NCBI RefSeq assembly: GCF_014638095.1 | Contig: NZ_BMFH01000001.1 | Location: 620,001-684,000 of the forward strand | Length of the DNA: 64,000 nucleotides | Direction: 5' to 3' | Source of the DNA: Muriicola marianensis | GTDB taxonomy: Bacteria > Bacteroidota > Bacteroidia > Flavobacteriales > Flavobacteriaceae | Shown here: piece by piece, positions 9,196 through 17,048 of the stretch | Numbering within the stretch: position 1 is the stretch's first letter | How the letters are laid out: each line of letters begins with the position of its first letter | Translations under genes and position numbers: made by a program | The notes under the pieces: generated by a model | The model's input: the letters and a program-made list of their open reading frames with translations, nothing else | Told to the model about the DNA's origin: nothing | The model's database searches: none

Positions 9196-9246
9196 GGGAC
9201 CGTCCCGCCAAGGGCGGGATACTCTATCCAGCTGAGCTACGCGACC
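9196..9246 (-). pseudogene. Decayed copy of tRNA-Arg 5' half
   Basis: A 51-nt segment the same length as positions 9114-9164 of the intact tRNA-Arg. The first 25 nt (acceptor 5' strand and D arm) are identical. The anticodon arm is replaced by another self-complementary sequence (TCCCGCC..GGCGGGA), and the T arm and 3' acceptor strand are missing. It cannot make a tRNA. A third, shorter remnant of the same 5' end lies at 9293-9304. The 41 nt between the remnants contain an imperfect inverted repeat (CTGCCT..AGGCAG). Confidence 0.75.
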
Positions 9247-9425
9247 TTGCCTTGCGAAGCTGCCTGTCCGTCCGAAACGATGTGGAGGCAGAAGCTACGC
9301 GACCTGTTTATTTCGCCCGGCAAATATACTAATGTCCCCCGGAGTAAAAAAGGCAATCTGTTCAATATTTGAGGCCTGTGTTCCGGAATCAGCTCAAAAT
9401 AAACTTCAACGGACTTTTTAAATTT

Positions 9426-9440
9426 AGTATACGGCATACT
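9426..9440. promoter_or_regulatory. Candidate TetR-family operator
   Basis: AGTAT-ACGGC-ATACT is an inverted repeat 64 nt before the TetR-type regulator gene. Related AGTATA sequence recurs at 9465-9470. TetR proteins usually bind short palindromes near their own start, so autoregulation is plausible but not shown. Confidence 0.4.
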
Positions 9441-9503
9441 AATACGCTATAAATAACGATATATAGTATATGAACTTAACTCAGTGCATACAGGAGAGAC
9501 CCT

Positions 9504-10145
9504 ATGAAAATAAATAAAACCAAGAAAAAAATCATCCTCGCTGCGGTAGAACTCTTCAATGAGTCCGGGATACACAGCGTAAGAAACCAGGATATTGCCG
9601 AAAAAAGCGGGATCAGCCTGAGTAACTTCAACTACCACTACCCTACTAAAAAAGACCTGGTCTTGGCCATATTCGACTATATGACCCATGTACTGGTGGA
9701 AGACGTATACGGCAACCGGAAGTTTATCATGGAAGGGGAAGGCCTGTTGATCACCAAGAGCTTTTTTGTTTTCCAGCAGCAATTCAGCTTCTTTTTCCTG
9801 GACACTCCCAATATCATCAAGGCCTTTCCGGAGATAAGCAAACTGATCAGAGAACAGGTAGAAGAGGCCTTTAAGATGATCAAAGGCGTGAATTACCTGG
9901 CCATTGGAATGGGATATATGAAGCCGGAACCGCCCGAATTTCCAGGACTCTATGATGAATTGGCGGCCCACCAGTGGAGGAATACCCACTTCTGGATATC
10001 CTATGCAAGGATCAAGGGAATGGAGGATGACCTTATCCTGAAAGGGATGGAATCCCAGTTTAGTTTGATCTACCCATATCTAACTGAAAAAGGCATTGAG
10101 GCCAACAAGAGATTTCTCAAAAAGCTGGAACAAGGTGAGGTCTGA
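9504..10145 (+). CDS. TetR/AcrR-family transcriptional regulator
   Basis: A 213-residue one-component regulator. The N-terminal TetR helix-turn-helix is clear at about residues 8-55: KKIILAAVELFNESGIHSVRNQDIAEKSGISLSNFNYHYPTKKDL is the classical pattern, with the NYHYPTKKDL ending. The remaining 150 residues are helical and aromatic-rich (SFFFLDTPNIIKAF), as in a ligand pocket, but the ligand is unknown. It sits at the left edge of the signalling/exopolysaccharide locus, 122 nt before the lone receiver gene and upstream of that gene's repeat array. Its role in that locus is a guess. Confidence 0.85.
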   Translation: MKINKTKKKIILAAVELFNESGIHSVRNQDIAEKSGISLSNFNYHYPTKKDLVLAIFDYMTHVLVEDVYGNRKFIMEGEGLLITKSFFVFQQQFSFFFLDTPNIIKAFPEISKLIREQVEEAFKMIKGVNYLAIGMGYMKPEPPEFPGLYDELAAHQWRNTHFWISYARIKGMEDDLILKGMESQFSLIYPYLTEKGIEANKRFLKKLEQGEV

Positions 10146-10153
10146 AGCTTATT

Positions 10154-10244
10154 TCATTGGTCTAAGGCAAACTTCCATTCGTCTACACTTATTTTCCATT
10201 CGTCTTCAGTTTGCAAAGCGGAATTATGTAAAACCGGATCTTAG
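10154..10244 (+). promoter_or_regulatory. LytTR-type promoter 1: three 21-nt-period repeats plus -7-like box
   Basis: Direct repeats TCATTGGTC (10154), CCATTCGTC (10175) and CCATTCGTC (10196) are spaced at exactly 21 nt. A GATCTTAG box starts at 10237, exactly 41 nt after the start of the last repeat. ACTTAACC follows at 10251-10258, just before the ATG at 10268. The same layout occurs at 16633, 18397 and 25701. Paired 9-nt direct repeats one or two helical turns apart are how LytTR regulators such as AgrA bind. Confidence 0.75.
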
Positions 10245-10267
10245 GCAATTACTTAACCCTTACCGCG

Positions 10268-10669
10268 ATGAATATACTCTTCATTGAAGACGATGCTATT
10301 GAGTCGTTGAAACTCAACAGGACCATTTCGAAATGGCCCGTCAAACACAAGATCATACAGGCCAAGAACGGGGAAGAAGCTCTGGACTTCCTGAACGGAC
10401 CCGAAAAGCTTCCCGATATCATTTTGCTGGACCTGAATATGCCCAGAATGAATGGGATCGAATTTTTGCGAATCCTGAAGGACGATGCGGAACTCAGATA
10501 TTTGCCCACTGTGGTGCTCACCACATCACAGAACCGGGCAGACCTCCTTGAATGTTATCGTATCGGGATAGCCGGTTATATCATAAAACCGCTGAAATAC
10601 GAGGATTACGAAGACAAGATCCAAAAACTGATCGCCTACTGGGAGATAAACGAACTGATCAAAGCCTAA
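10268..10669 (+). CDS. Stand-alone receiver (CheY-like) protein
   Basis: A 133-residue protein made of one receiver domain with no output domain. Acidic pocket Asp8/Asp9 (FIEDDA), phospho-acceptor Asp55 (LLDLNMP), the switch Thr in LTTSQ and Lys in IIKPLK are all present, so it should be phosphorylatable. It stands 76 nt before the H-NOX gene and is probably transcribed with the H-NOX, kinase, HPt and LytTR genes. The kinase there has no receiver of its own, yet an HPt protein exists. This receiver is therefore the best candidate for the intermediate step kinase, receiver, HPt, LytTR. It is preceded by the repeat-bearing promoter at 10154-10244, which implies feedback control. Confidence 0.9.
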   Translation: MNILFIEDDAIESLKLNRTISKWPVKHKIIQAKNGEEALDFLNGPEKLPDIILLDLNMPRMNGIEFLRILKDDAELRYLPTVVLTTSQNRADLLECYRIGIAGYIIKPLKYEDYEDKIQKLIAYWEINELIKA

Positions 10670-10682
10670 TGAAAATCGATGT

Positions 10683-10730
10683 TTCACAACATATTTTTTT
10701 CATCAGGTCTTAATTTTCCTACATTGTGAA
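10683..10730. promoter_or_regulatory. Inverted repeat before the H-NOX gene
   Basis: TTCACAA (10683-10689) and TTGTGAA (10724-10730) are perfect 7-nt inverted arms 34 nt apart. The right arm overlaps a TACATTGT sequence that resembles a -7 box. It could be a regulator site or chance. Confidence 0.3.
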
Positions 10731-10745
10731 GCATTAGATTAAGTT

Positions 10746-11288
10746 ATGAAAGGCATTGTTTTTACCGAATTCCTGGAGATGGTCGAAGAGACCTTTGGCC
10801 TGGAAGTTACCGAACAGATCATTGAAGAATCCTCCCTTCCCTCGGAGGGAATTTACACCTCGGTGGGGACCTACGACTTTAACGAAATGGTCTCCCTGCT
10901 TACCAACCTTAGCAAGACAGTGGATATCCCGGCGAATAAATTACTTCATACCTTCGGACTTTATCTGTTCGACAGCCTGGGCAGGGCACATCCAGATATC
11001 ATCCAAAGCTATAAATCACCGCTTGCCTTACTCATGTCTATTGAGGACCACATCCATGTGCATGTAAAGAAGCTCTATCCCGATGCCGAACTGCCCACCT
11101 TCACCATCGTTGAAAAGACAGACAATTCCCTGTCCATGATCTATAACTCTTCCAGGGGGTTATACTGCCTGGCTCAGGGACTGATGGAAAAATGCTTTAT
11201 TCATTTTAACGGTTCAGCCCGTATCTCCTACGAACTGCTGAAAGAAGACGGGACCCAGGTAAAATTTGATATCCTCCAGCATGGATAA
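10746..11288 (+). CDS. hnoX: H-NOX haem nitric-oxide/oxygen-binding sensor
   Basis: A soluble haem sensor of 180 residues, the usual H-NOX length. The proximal haem ligand is His104, seven residues before the conserved Tyr-Pro (YPDAELPTF), as His105 is in soluble guanylate cyclase. The haem-propionate motif Y-x-S-x-R is Tyr133-Ser135-Arg137. In other bacteria H-NOX proteins bind NO and inhibit or control a neighbouring histidine kinase, often affecting biofilm. The stop codon overlaps the ATG of the following PAS kinase by 8 nt, so translation of the two is coupled. Whether this protein favours NO only or also O2 cannot be decided here. Confidence 0.93.
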   Translation: MKGIVFTEFLEMVEETFGLEVTEQIIEESSLPSEGIYTSVGTYDFNEMVSLLTNLSKTVDIPANKLLHTFGLYLFDSLGRAHPDIIQSYKSPLALLMSIEDHIHVHVKKLYPDAELPTFTIVEKTDNSLSMIYNSSRGLYCLAQGLMEKCFIHFNGSARISYELLKEDGTQVKFDILQHG

Positions 11289-13257
11289 CAAGGAAGTCGC
11301 CTTGCTGAAAAAGGCGCTGGAACGTCAGAAAAAAGCGCGGCGGCAAGCAGAAAGTATCCTGGAAGAGAAATCCCGGGAACTCTACGAGACTTCACGCCAA
11401 CTGCAGGAGACCAACGACAGACTGGAAAACCTGCTCAGTGAAAAAACTTCAGAACTCGAAGGTGTATTTGTCAATATCGTAGACCCTTATGTGGTCATGG
11501 ACCTGGATACCAATGTGATCAGGATGAATTCGGCAGCCGTAGAATTCCTGGGATACGATCACACCAAAGAGCCCCTGAACCTAAGCACACTGGTGCACCC
11601 TGATTTCAAGGAATACACCCTGAATTCCTTAAATCAGCTTTTCAGTGCAGGTTCCTTAAAAAATTACCGGGCCAGGATCTTCATCAAGGACGGGTCGACC
11701 CGATTTGTACAGATCAACAGCAGTATGATCTATGACAAGGACCGCAACCCCATCGCCGCCCAGGGGATCATTCGCGACATCACTGGAGAAATGGAGGCTG
11801 AAGAACAGATCCGGGCCTCCCAGAACCGCCTGTCTACATTGATCTCCAACCTGCAAACCGGGGTACTGCTCGAGAGCGAGGACCGAAAGATATCCCTGAC
11901 CAACCAAATGTTCTGTGACCTTTTTCAGATCCCGGTACCCCCGGATCAATTGAAAGGGGCCGACTGCTCCAACGCTGCTGAGGAGAGTAAACACCATTTT
12001 ACGGATCCCGAAGGCTTTGTCAAAAGGATTGATGAGATCCTGAAATCAAAAAAACTAGTGCTTTCCGATGAACTTGAAATGAAGGACGGGAGGATCCTGG
12101 AAAGAGACTACATCCCCATTTTCAGTGACGGGAAATACAAGGGTCACCTCTGGACCTACCAGGATGTGACCCTCCGGAAGAACTACAAGAAGAACATCGA
12201 AGCTCAGAAAGAGAAGTACTGGAGTATCATCGCCAATATGAACCTCGGGCTTGTAGAGGTTGACAACGAAGACACCATCCAACTGGTCAATCAGAGTTTC
12301 TGCTCCATGAGCGGCTACTCCGAAAAAGAATTGCTGGGCTCCAAGGCTGCTGATCTGCTCAAGGTCCACGAAAAAAACCTGATCCAGAAAAAAGGGAAAG
12401 AACGCCTTAAAGGCAAGTCGGATTCATACGAAATAAAGGTCCTGTCTAAATCCGGGGAGGAAAAACACTGGCTGGTGAGCGGGGCACCGCGATACGATGA
12501 AACCGGAAAAGTGGTAGGTTCCATCGGTATCCACCTCGACATTACCTCCCAGAAAAACCTGGAGATCCAAAAGGAAGAACTGCTCTCAGAACTGGAAGCC
12601 AGTAACAAGGGCTTGCAGGAATACGCCCATATCGTTTCCCATGACCTGAAATCTCCCCTGAGGAGTATCAGCACCCTGGCCACCTGGCTTCACGATGATT
12701 ACAAGGACAAACTGGACGAGGCGGGGATCTACAACCTGCAGATGATGCAGGAAAAGGTGGAAGGCATGGACAAACTGATCGATGGCATTTTGAAATATTC
12801 CAGTATCAAGAGCGAGACCCTGGAGAAATCTCCTGTAGACCTGAATACCGTCGTGAATGAGATCAGGGAGATCATTTACATTCCCGAACACGTCAATGTG
12901 ATCATTATGGATCCCCTCCCCACTCTTGAAGCGGATGCCACTAAGATGCATCAGCTCTTTCAGAACCTCATCGGCAATGCCGTTACCAATATCGACAAGG
13001 AAGAAGGGATCGTGGCCATAGGAGTCAGGGAAGAAAAGGATCACTGGGAATTTTATGTCAGGGATAATGGCGTGGGCATCCCTGAAGAATACCATGAGAA
13101 GATCTTTAAGATATTTCAATCCATCGGGAACGAAGAACGCTCAACGGGGATCGGATTGTCTATAGTTAAGAAGATCATCGACCTCTACCAGGGCGAAATC
13201 TGGCTGGAAAGCGAGGTAGGTCAAGGGACCACCTTCTTCTTTACGCTAAAAAAATAA
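11281..13257 (+). CDS. PAS-domain sensor histidine kinase partnered with H-NOX
   Basis: A soluble kinase of 658 residues; the ATG at 11281 is chosen over an upstream TTG because it gives the usual overlap with the H-NOX stop. Domains in order are an N-terminal coiled coil (about 1-60, KKALERQKKARRQAESILEE type), three PAS domains (about 60-180, 185-300, 305-430), HisKA with phospho-acceptor His454 (SHDLKSPL), and HATPase with N box (NLIGNA), G1 (DNGVGIP) and G2 (STGIGLS). It has no membrane helix and no attached receiver. It should signal to the lone receiver at 10268 or directly to the LytTR regulator. The coiled coil is the likely contact for H-NOX. Confidence 0.93.
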   Translation: MDNKEVALLKKALERQKKARRQAESILEEKSRELYETSRQLQETNDRLENLLSEKTSELEGVFVNIVDPYVVMDLDTNVIRMNSAAVEFLGYDHTKEPLNLSTLVHPDFKEYTLNSLNQLFSAGSLKNYRARIFIKDGSTRFVQINSSMIYDKDRNPIAAQGIIRDITGEMEAEEQIRASQNRLSTLISNLQTGVLLESEDRKISLTNQMFCDLFQIPVPPDQLKGADCSNAAEESKHHFTDPEGFVKRIDEILKSKKLVLSDELEMKDGRILERDYIPIFSDGKYKGHLWTYQDVTLRKNYKKNIEAQKEKYWSIIANMNLGLVEVDNEDTIQLVNQSFCSMSGYSEKELLGSKAADLLKVHEKNLIQKKGKERLKGKSDSYEIKVLSKSGEEKHWLVSGAPRYDETGKVVGSIGIHLDITSQKNLEIQKEELLSELEASNKGLQEYAHIVSHDLKSPLRSISTLATWLHDDYKDKLDEAGIYNLQMMQEKVEGMDKLIDGILKYSSIKSETLEKSPVDLNTVVNEIREIIYIPEHVNVIIMDPLPTLEADATKMHQLFQNLIGNAVTNIDKEEGIVAIGVREEKDHWEFYVRDNGVGIPEEYHEKIFKIFQSIGNEERSTGIGLSIVKKIIDLYQGEIWLESEVGQGTTFFFTLKK

Positions 13258-13259
13258 AT

Positions 13260-13577
13260 ATGGAACAACCCAATCTCTCCTATATCAAACAACTGGCCGG
13301 AGGTGATACCGCTTTCGAAGATAAATTTATCACTATCTTGAAGGATGAATTCCCGGGGGAGAAAAAGGAGTATGAAAAGGCCTTGCAAGAGAAACGCCTG
13401 CATGATACGGCCCTCATAGTTCATAAATTGAAACACAAACTGAATATTCTGGGGCTGGAGCAGGGTTATGGTATAGCTGTTGACTATGAAGAGAGGTTGC
13501 GCCGAGGAAATTCTGACCTGTCCGGAGCCTTCCGGGAGATCCTTGAAACCATTGAAAAGTACTTAAAGACCATTTGA
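13260..13577 (+). CDS. Stand-alone HPt phosphotransfer protein
   Basis: A 105-residue all-helical protein starting 2 nt after the kinase stop. It has the HPt signature around His55 (IVHKLKHKLNILG), the H-x-L-K pattern that carries phosphate between two receivers. Free HPt proteins take phosphate from one receiver and give it to another. The receiver at 10268 and the LytTR regulator at 13580 fit as donor and acceptor. No catalytic domain is present. Confidence 0.88.
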   Translation: MEQPNLSYIKQLAGGDTAFEDKFITILKDEFPGEKKEYEKALQEKRLHDTALIVHKLKHKLNILGLEQGYGIAVDYEERLRRGNSDLSGAFREILETIEKYLKTI

Positions 13578-13579
13578 CC

Positions 13580-14287
13580 ATGACATGCATTATCATTGAC
13601 GATGAAGCAGCTGCCAGGGCTATTGTCTCCCAGCTCTGTGCCAAAACCCCGGAACTCGATGTCATCGAAGAGTTTTCCAACGCCATCGACGCCATCAAAT
13701 TCCTCAACCAACAAAATATCGATCTCGTCTTCCTCGATATCCATATGCCGGGCTTTACGGGGATCGACTTTGTACAGACCCTCAAGAATCCCCCAATGGT
13801 GGTCCTGACCACTTCCGATACGAATTTTGCCATAGAGGCCTATGAATACGAAGCTATTGTGGATTACCTGGTCAAACCCATCACCCCGGAACGGTTCGCT
13901 AAGTCCATCCAAAAAGTAAAGAATTCCCTTACCGCCCAACCGGTGCAGGGTGCTGATACCGCCTCTTCAGGGGTTGGAAATGAACTTTATATCAACATCG
14001 ACCGCCGCCTGATCAAACTGAAATTTGAGGATATCCTTTTTATTGAAGCCAAGGGCGACTATATCGATGTGAAGACAACGAAGGAAGACTATCGGGTTCA
14101 CAACACGCTGAAAAAGATCAAGGAGAAACTACCTGCTGAACTCTTTTTACAGATCCATCGGTCTTACATCATCAACTTCACCAAGATCATCGACATTGAG
14201 GACAACAGCGTCCTTATTGAGAAGAATGTGATCCCCATCAGCCGATCCAACAGGCCGGAGCTCATGCGAAGATTGAACCTCCTCTGA
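13580..14287 (+). CDS. LytTR-family response regulator
   Basis: The transcriptional output of the relay. The receiver domain spans residues 1-120 with acidic IIDDE, phospho-acceptor Asp53 (VFLDIHMPG), TTSDTNFA and Lys in YLVKPI. The LytTR DNA-binding domain spans about 137-235 (ILFIEAKGDYIDVKTTKEDYRVHNTLKKI and IHRSYIINFTKI). The ATG at 13580 is preferred to a TTG six nt upstream and leaves a 2-nt gap after the HPt gene. LytTR domains bind pairs of about 9-nt direct repeats, and this locus has four promoters with CCATTCGTC-like repeats at 21-nt period, so it is the prime candidate for binding them. It ends 2 nt from the convergent TPR/barrel gene with no room for a terminator. Confidence 0.93.
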   Translation: MTCIIIDDEAAARAIVSQLCAKTPELDVIEEFSNAIDAIKFLNQQNIDLVFLDIHMPGFTGIDFVQTLKNPPMVVLTTSDTNFAIEAYEYEAIVDYLVKPITPERFAKSIQKVKNSLTAQPVQGADTASSGVGNELYINIDRRLIKLKFEDILFIEAKGDYIDVKTTKEDYRVHNTLKKIKEKLPAELFLQIHRSYIINFTKIIDIEDNSVLIEKNVIPISRSNRPELMRRLNLL

Positions 14288-14289
14288 CC

Positions 14290-16356
14290 CTAAAGACGGG
14301 CGAGCATTTTCTTGTAATACAGGGGGACTTCGCTGAGGTTCCACCTGAACGCGATCCCTATCTCTGTAAATTCAAAACCAGCAGCAGTAGCCGAGGCTAT
14401 ATTGCTGTACTTTCCGTACAACTCAGCACCTAACCTCTTGGAAAACCGGTGCTTTACTCCGGCTTCCAGCCTGAAGACCGCGGATTGAGGGTCATCCTCT
14501 ACCTGCTGCAGCCCAACAGCCCCGTTGAATCTGAAATTTGTCGATTCCGATACAGACCCATTGACTTCCCCGAACACCTCTACAGCCTGGTATTTCTCAG
14601 GACTGAAGTAGAGTTCGGGCAGCTGCTCCGCAAATGATATATACTGAAAGTTGATCCCAGTTTTTACAGCCGGGAGCTTCATGAGATTGTAATAGAGGGA
14701 GGTAAAAAGCAGGTTACGGCTGTTCCCATCGGTTTGCGCGGTATGCATGATCTGCGTATACCATCCCAGGCCCATCGTGGTACTGAGGTTGTAATTCAGT
14801 CCCAGGTGGTTCATCACGATCTCCCGCTCAATGAGATCGGCATTGAAATTCTGCACCTCCCTGCGATATCCGAGCTCCGCATTTTGCAGTCGAAAGGGCT
14901 TGAACTGTAAGCGGAGGTCGACCACCGGCTGGGTGTATTCCCCAAGATCAGATCGGGACGTGTTAAAACCGGCATTAGCTTTTATCCGTGTATTGGGCAT
15001 GAGTGTATAGGTGAGTCCGCCCATAACCACATGAGAAAGGGCCCGGTTTCCGGAAAGTGTGTTCTCGGTCTCCCGGTAGAGGTACGAAAGTTCGGTCGCG
15101 AACCTGGTTGAAAATGGGATCTGCAATTGCAGCTGATTCCCGAAAGCAATGTTATTGCCATTGTCAAAAGTGTAGAAGGGCTTGTCTTCAACAGCGGGAA
15201 TATACTTTTCATTGATCTTTTCGATCAAAGCCTGCGCATCGGCCTGGCCAGGGAAATAGGTCAGGGTCCTGAAAGCAGCCCGGTAAGCCGGAACAGGGCG
15301 GTCTGAGGCGAAAAGTGCATTGGCATTGCCCAGATTGCCATCAAATGAGGTGCTGTCATTGAGTAATATATCATTGTACTCGTTTATAGCAACATCAAAC
15401 TTTCCGGTGTACATTCCCAGGGTGGCTCGAAGGGCCTTAACCCAGCTTTCTTCTGGCATAAGCTGTTCCAGGCTGTCGATCTGTTTTTCTGCCCGGGTAT
15501 ACCTGCCATTCCATATCAATGCCTGCACGTAACGCTCGCGGGAGCGCTGACTGAGTTCCACATCTGTTATACTCCGGGATTTCTCCAATCCTTCAGCGGC
15601 AGTTCGGAGGGCCTGTTTTTCGTCCCGATCCAAATGGGCCACCAGGGATAGTCCGCTAAGAGCCCTAACGGAATCCTGAAGAGTAGTTGCCATTTCGATA
15701 AATGTCCGCCTGGCCTTATCCGTTTCCTTCTTCATCAGGTAGAGGTTGGCCAGACTGATCAACGTTTCACGGTCTGAAGGGAAATCTATGAAATTCTCCT
15801 TGAACAATGCTTCAGCGCTATCATACTCCTTGTCCTTTATCTTTTTGTCTGCATACCCTAGTTTGATATACTTCCTGGAGATCCTGGCACTGGCATTGGA
15901 GCTGTCCAGAGCGATGGCCTTATCGATCCACTTAAGGGCCTGGGGATATTCCCCGAGATTGCTGAGTGTATTGGCATATCCGAGGACAGAGGCGAAAGAT
16001 TCGGGGTATTCCCTGACGAGGGATTCGTAAAGTGGTCTGGCCTTTTCGTATTGGCCATCCCATAAAAAAGCCTCGTTAAAATTAAGGTCGACCTCCAGAT
16101 CACCAGGGTACTGTTCTTTCAGGGTTTCAAAAAGAGAGATCGCCTTTGCGGGATTTCCGTTGAGTCCGACAGCCCTTCCGTAACAGATCAGGGCCGTTTT
16201 GTTCTCAGGTGCTTCCAGGAGATATTCGTCAAAAAATTCCTCTGCACCGGCAAAATCCCCGGAATCCAGAAGGTGGAAGCCCTCATTCATATTCCCCTGC
16301 CCGAACAGGGTAAAGGCAGAGATAAGAAGAACTGAAATTGTCAGGTAAAGTCGCAT
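14290..16356 (-). CDS. TPR plus outer-membrane beta-barrel protein (YaiO/PgaA-like layout)
   Basis: A 688-residue exported protein with a signal peptide (hydrophobic, cleaved near FGQG). TPR repeats fill about residues 20-390 and a C-terminal domain of alternating strands lies at about 400-688 (FTEIGIAFRWNL near the end), resembling the YaiO outer-membrane barrel. The same two-part design occurs in polysaccharide secretins such as PgaA and BcsC, so export of the locus polysaccharide is the likely role. Upstream on the minus strand it shares ACTTAACCT directly before its ATG with four other genes of the locus, but I found no repeat pair at the 41-nt position. Confidence 0.8.
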   Translation of the reverse strand: MRLYLTISVLLISAFTLFGQGNMNEGFHLLDSGDFAGAEEFFDEYLLEAPENKTALICYGRAVGLNGNPAKAISLFETLKEQYPGDLEVDLNFNEAFLWDGQYEKARPLYESLVREYPESFASVLGYANTLSNLGEYPQALKWIDKAIALDSSNASARISRKYIKLGYADKKIKDKEYDSAEALFKENFIDFPSDRETLISLANLYLMKKETDKARRTFIEMATTLQDSVRALSGLSLVAHLDRDEKQALRTAAEGLEKSRSITDVELSQRSRERYVQALIWNGRYTRAEKQIDSLEQLMPEESWVKALRATLGMYTGKFDVAINEYNDILLNDSTSFDGNLGNANALFASDRPVPAYRAAFRTLTYFPGQADAQALIEKINEKYIPAVEDKPFYTFDNGNNIAFGNQLQLQIPFSTRFATELSYLYRETENTLSGNRALSHVVMGGLTYTLMPNTRIKANAGFNTSRSDLGEYTQPVVDLRLQFKPFRLQNAELGYRREVQNFNADLIEREIVMNHLGLNYNLSTTMGLGWYTQIMHTAQTDGNSRNLLFTSLYYNLMKLPAVKTGINFQYISFAEQLPELYFSPEKYQAVEVFGEVNGSVSESTNFRFNGAVGLQQVEDDPQSAVFRLEAGVKHRFSKRLGAELYGKYSNIASATAAGFEFTEIGIAFRWNLSEVPLYYKKMLARL

Positions 16357-16632
16357 AGGTTAAGTTTTAAAAGTTGGCGCAATCGCTGTTTTGGGTCTTA
16401 CGCCACAATGGGTTCTTTAAAATGGATGTTCACGATAAAAAATTTTGAAGGGTACCTAAAATGGTCATTGCGTCTAAGATCAATGTCAGGAGGAGCCTCA
16501 AGACAAATTGAAATTGCCGCCCCTTGTACAAATACCCCAGAACTACAGATGACATAACGTTCCTTTTTTAGTGAATTAAATTGATATGGTAAAGTTACGG
16601 CGACTCCTTCCGCACCGGAAGTGCGAGAATGC
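16357..16632. other. Divergent intergenic region, no gene seen
   Basis: Together with the repeat promoter at 16633-16702 this makes a 389-nt divergent spacer. On the minus strand ACTTAACC lies at 16359-16366, directly before the barrel gene. A GATCTTAG box on the minus strand starts at 16481, but no CATTCGTC-type repeat lies 41 nt upstream of it. I see no open reading frame or RNA structure here. Confidence 0.5.
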
Positions 16633-16702
16633 CCATTCGTCTATAGTAATCCGCCGTCCGTCTTAGAGGACTAAAAAAAGACGTCAGTTCAGTGGATCTT
16701 TG
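16633..16702 (+). promoter_or_regulatory. LytTR-type promoter 2 (STAS-flippase operon)
   Basis: Repeats CCATTCGTC (16633) and CCGTCCGTC (16654) have 21-nt period. A GATCTTTG box starts at 16695, 41 nt after the start of the second repeat. ACTTAACC follows at 16723-16730 before the ATG at 16746. Confidence 0.8.
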
Positions 16703-16745
16703 GCATCAAATGTTCAAGAAGTACTTAACCTAAATTCCTATAGTT

Positions 16746-17048
16746 ATGGCTTTAATGATCACAGAAAAGAATAACATGATCAAAGTTTGGGGGCATCTCA
16801 ATGCCCAGAACATGAACAGTCTCAGCAAGCATCTGGAACAATCAAAAAGAAGGAGTGAGTACCTGGTACTTTCCCTGGATCATGTTGAAAGCATAGACCC
16901 GGCAAGTACCAAAGTTCTGGAGAACGCTTATTGTGATACGGCCGCGAATAACCAGGTCCTGACCATCATTGGGAGGCATAATACAGCTGTAAGCTGGGTA
17001 ATGCGGAGTACTAATACATCTTATATCCTCAGCAATGACCGCGTTTAG
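16746..17048 (+). CDS. STAS-domain protein
   Basis: A 100-residue protein matching the STAS/anti-sigma-factor-antagonist fold: MIKVWGHLNAQNMNSLSKHL at the start, then LVLSLDHVESIDPASTKVLENAY, where a Ser or Thr after the Asp is the usual phosphorylation point. It overlaps the flippase gene by 14 nt and is thus translated with it. In other bacteria STAS proteins adjust exopolysaccharide or transporter activity by binding partners. A regulatory role for the flippase or another locus protein is inference. Confidence 0.75.
   Translation: MALMITEKNNMIKVWGHLNAQNMNSLSKHLEQSKRRSEYLVLSLDHVESIDPASTKVLENAYCDTAANNQVLTIIGRHNTAVSWVMRSTNTSYILSNDRV

Noticed and set aside
16357-16632. Search for the 21-nt repeats on the minus strand before the TPR/barrel gene.
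   Set aside because: A GATCTTAG box on the minus strand at 16481 has no repeat 41 nt upstream; CCATT sequences there are not 21 nt apart. Only the ACTTAACC element is shared.
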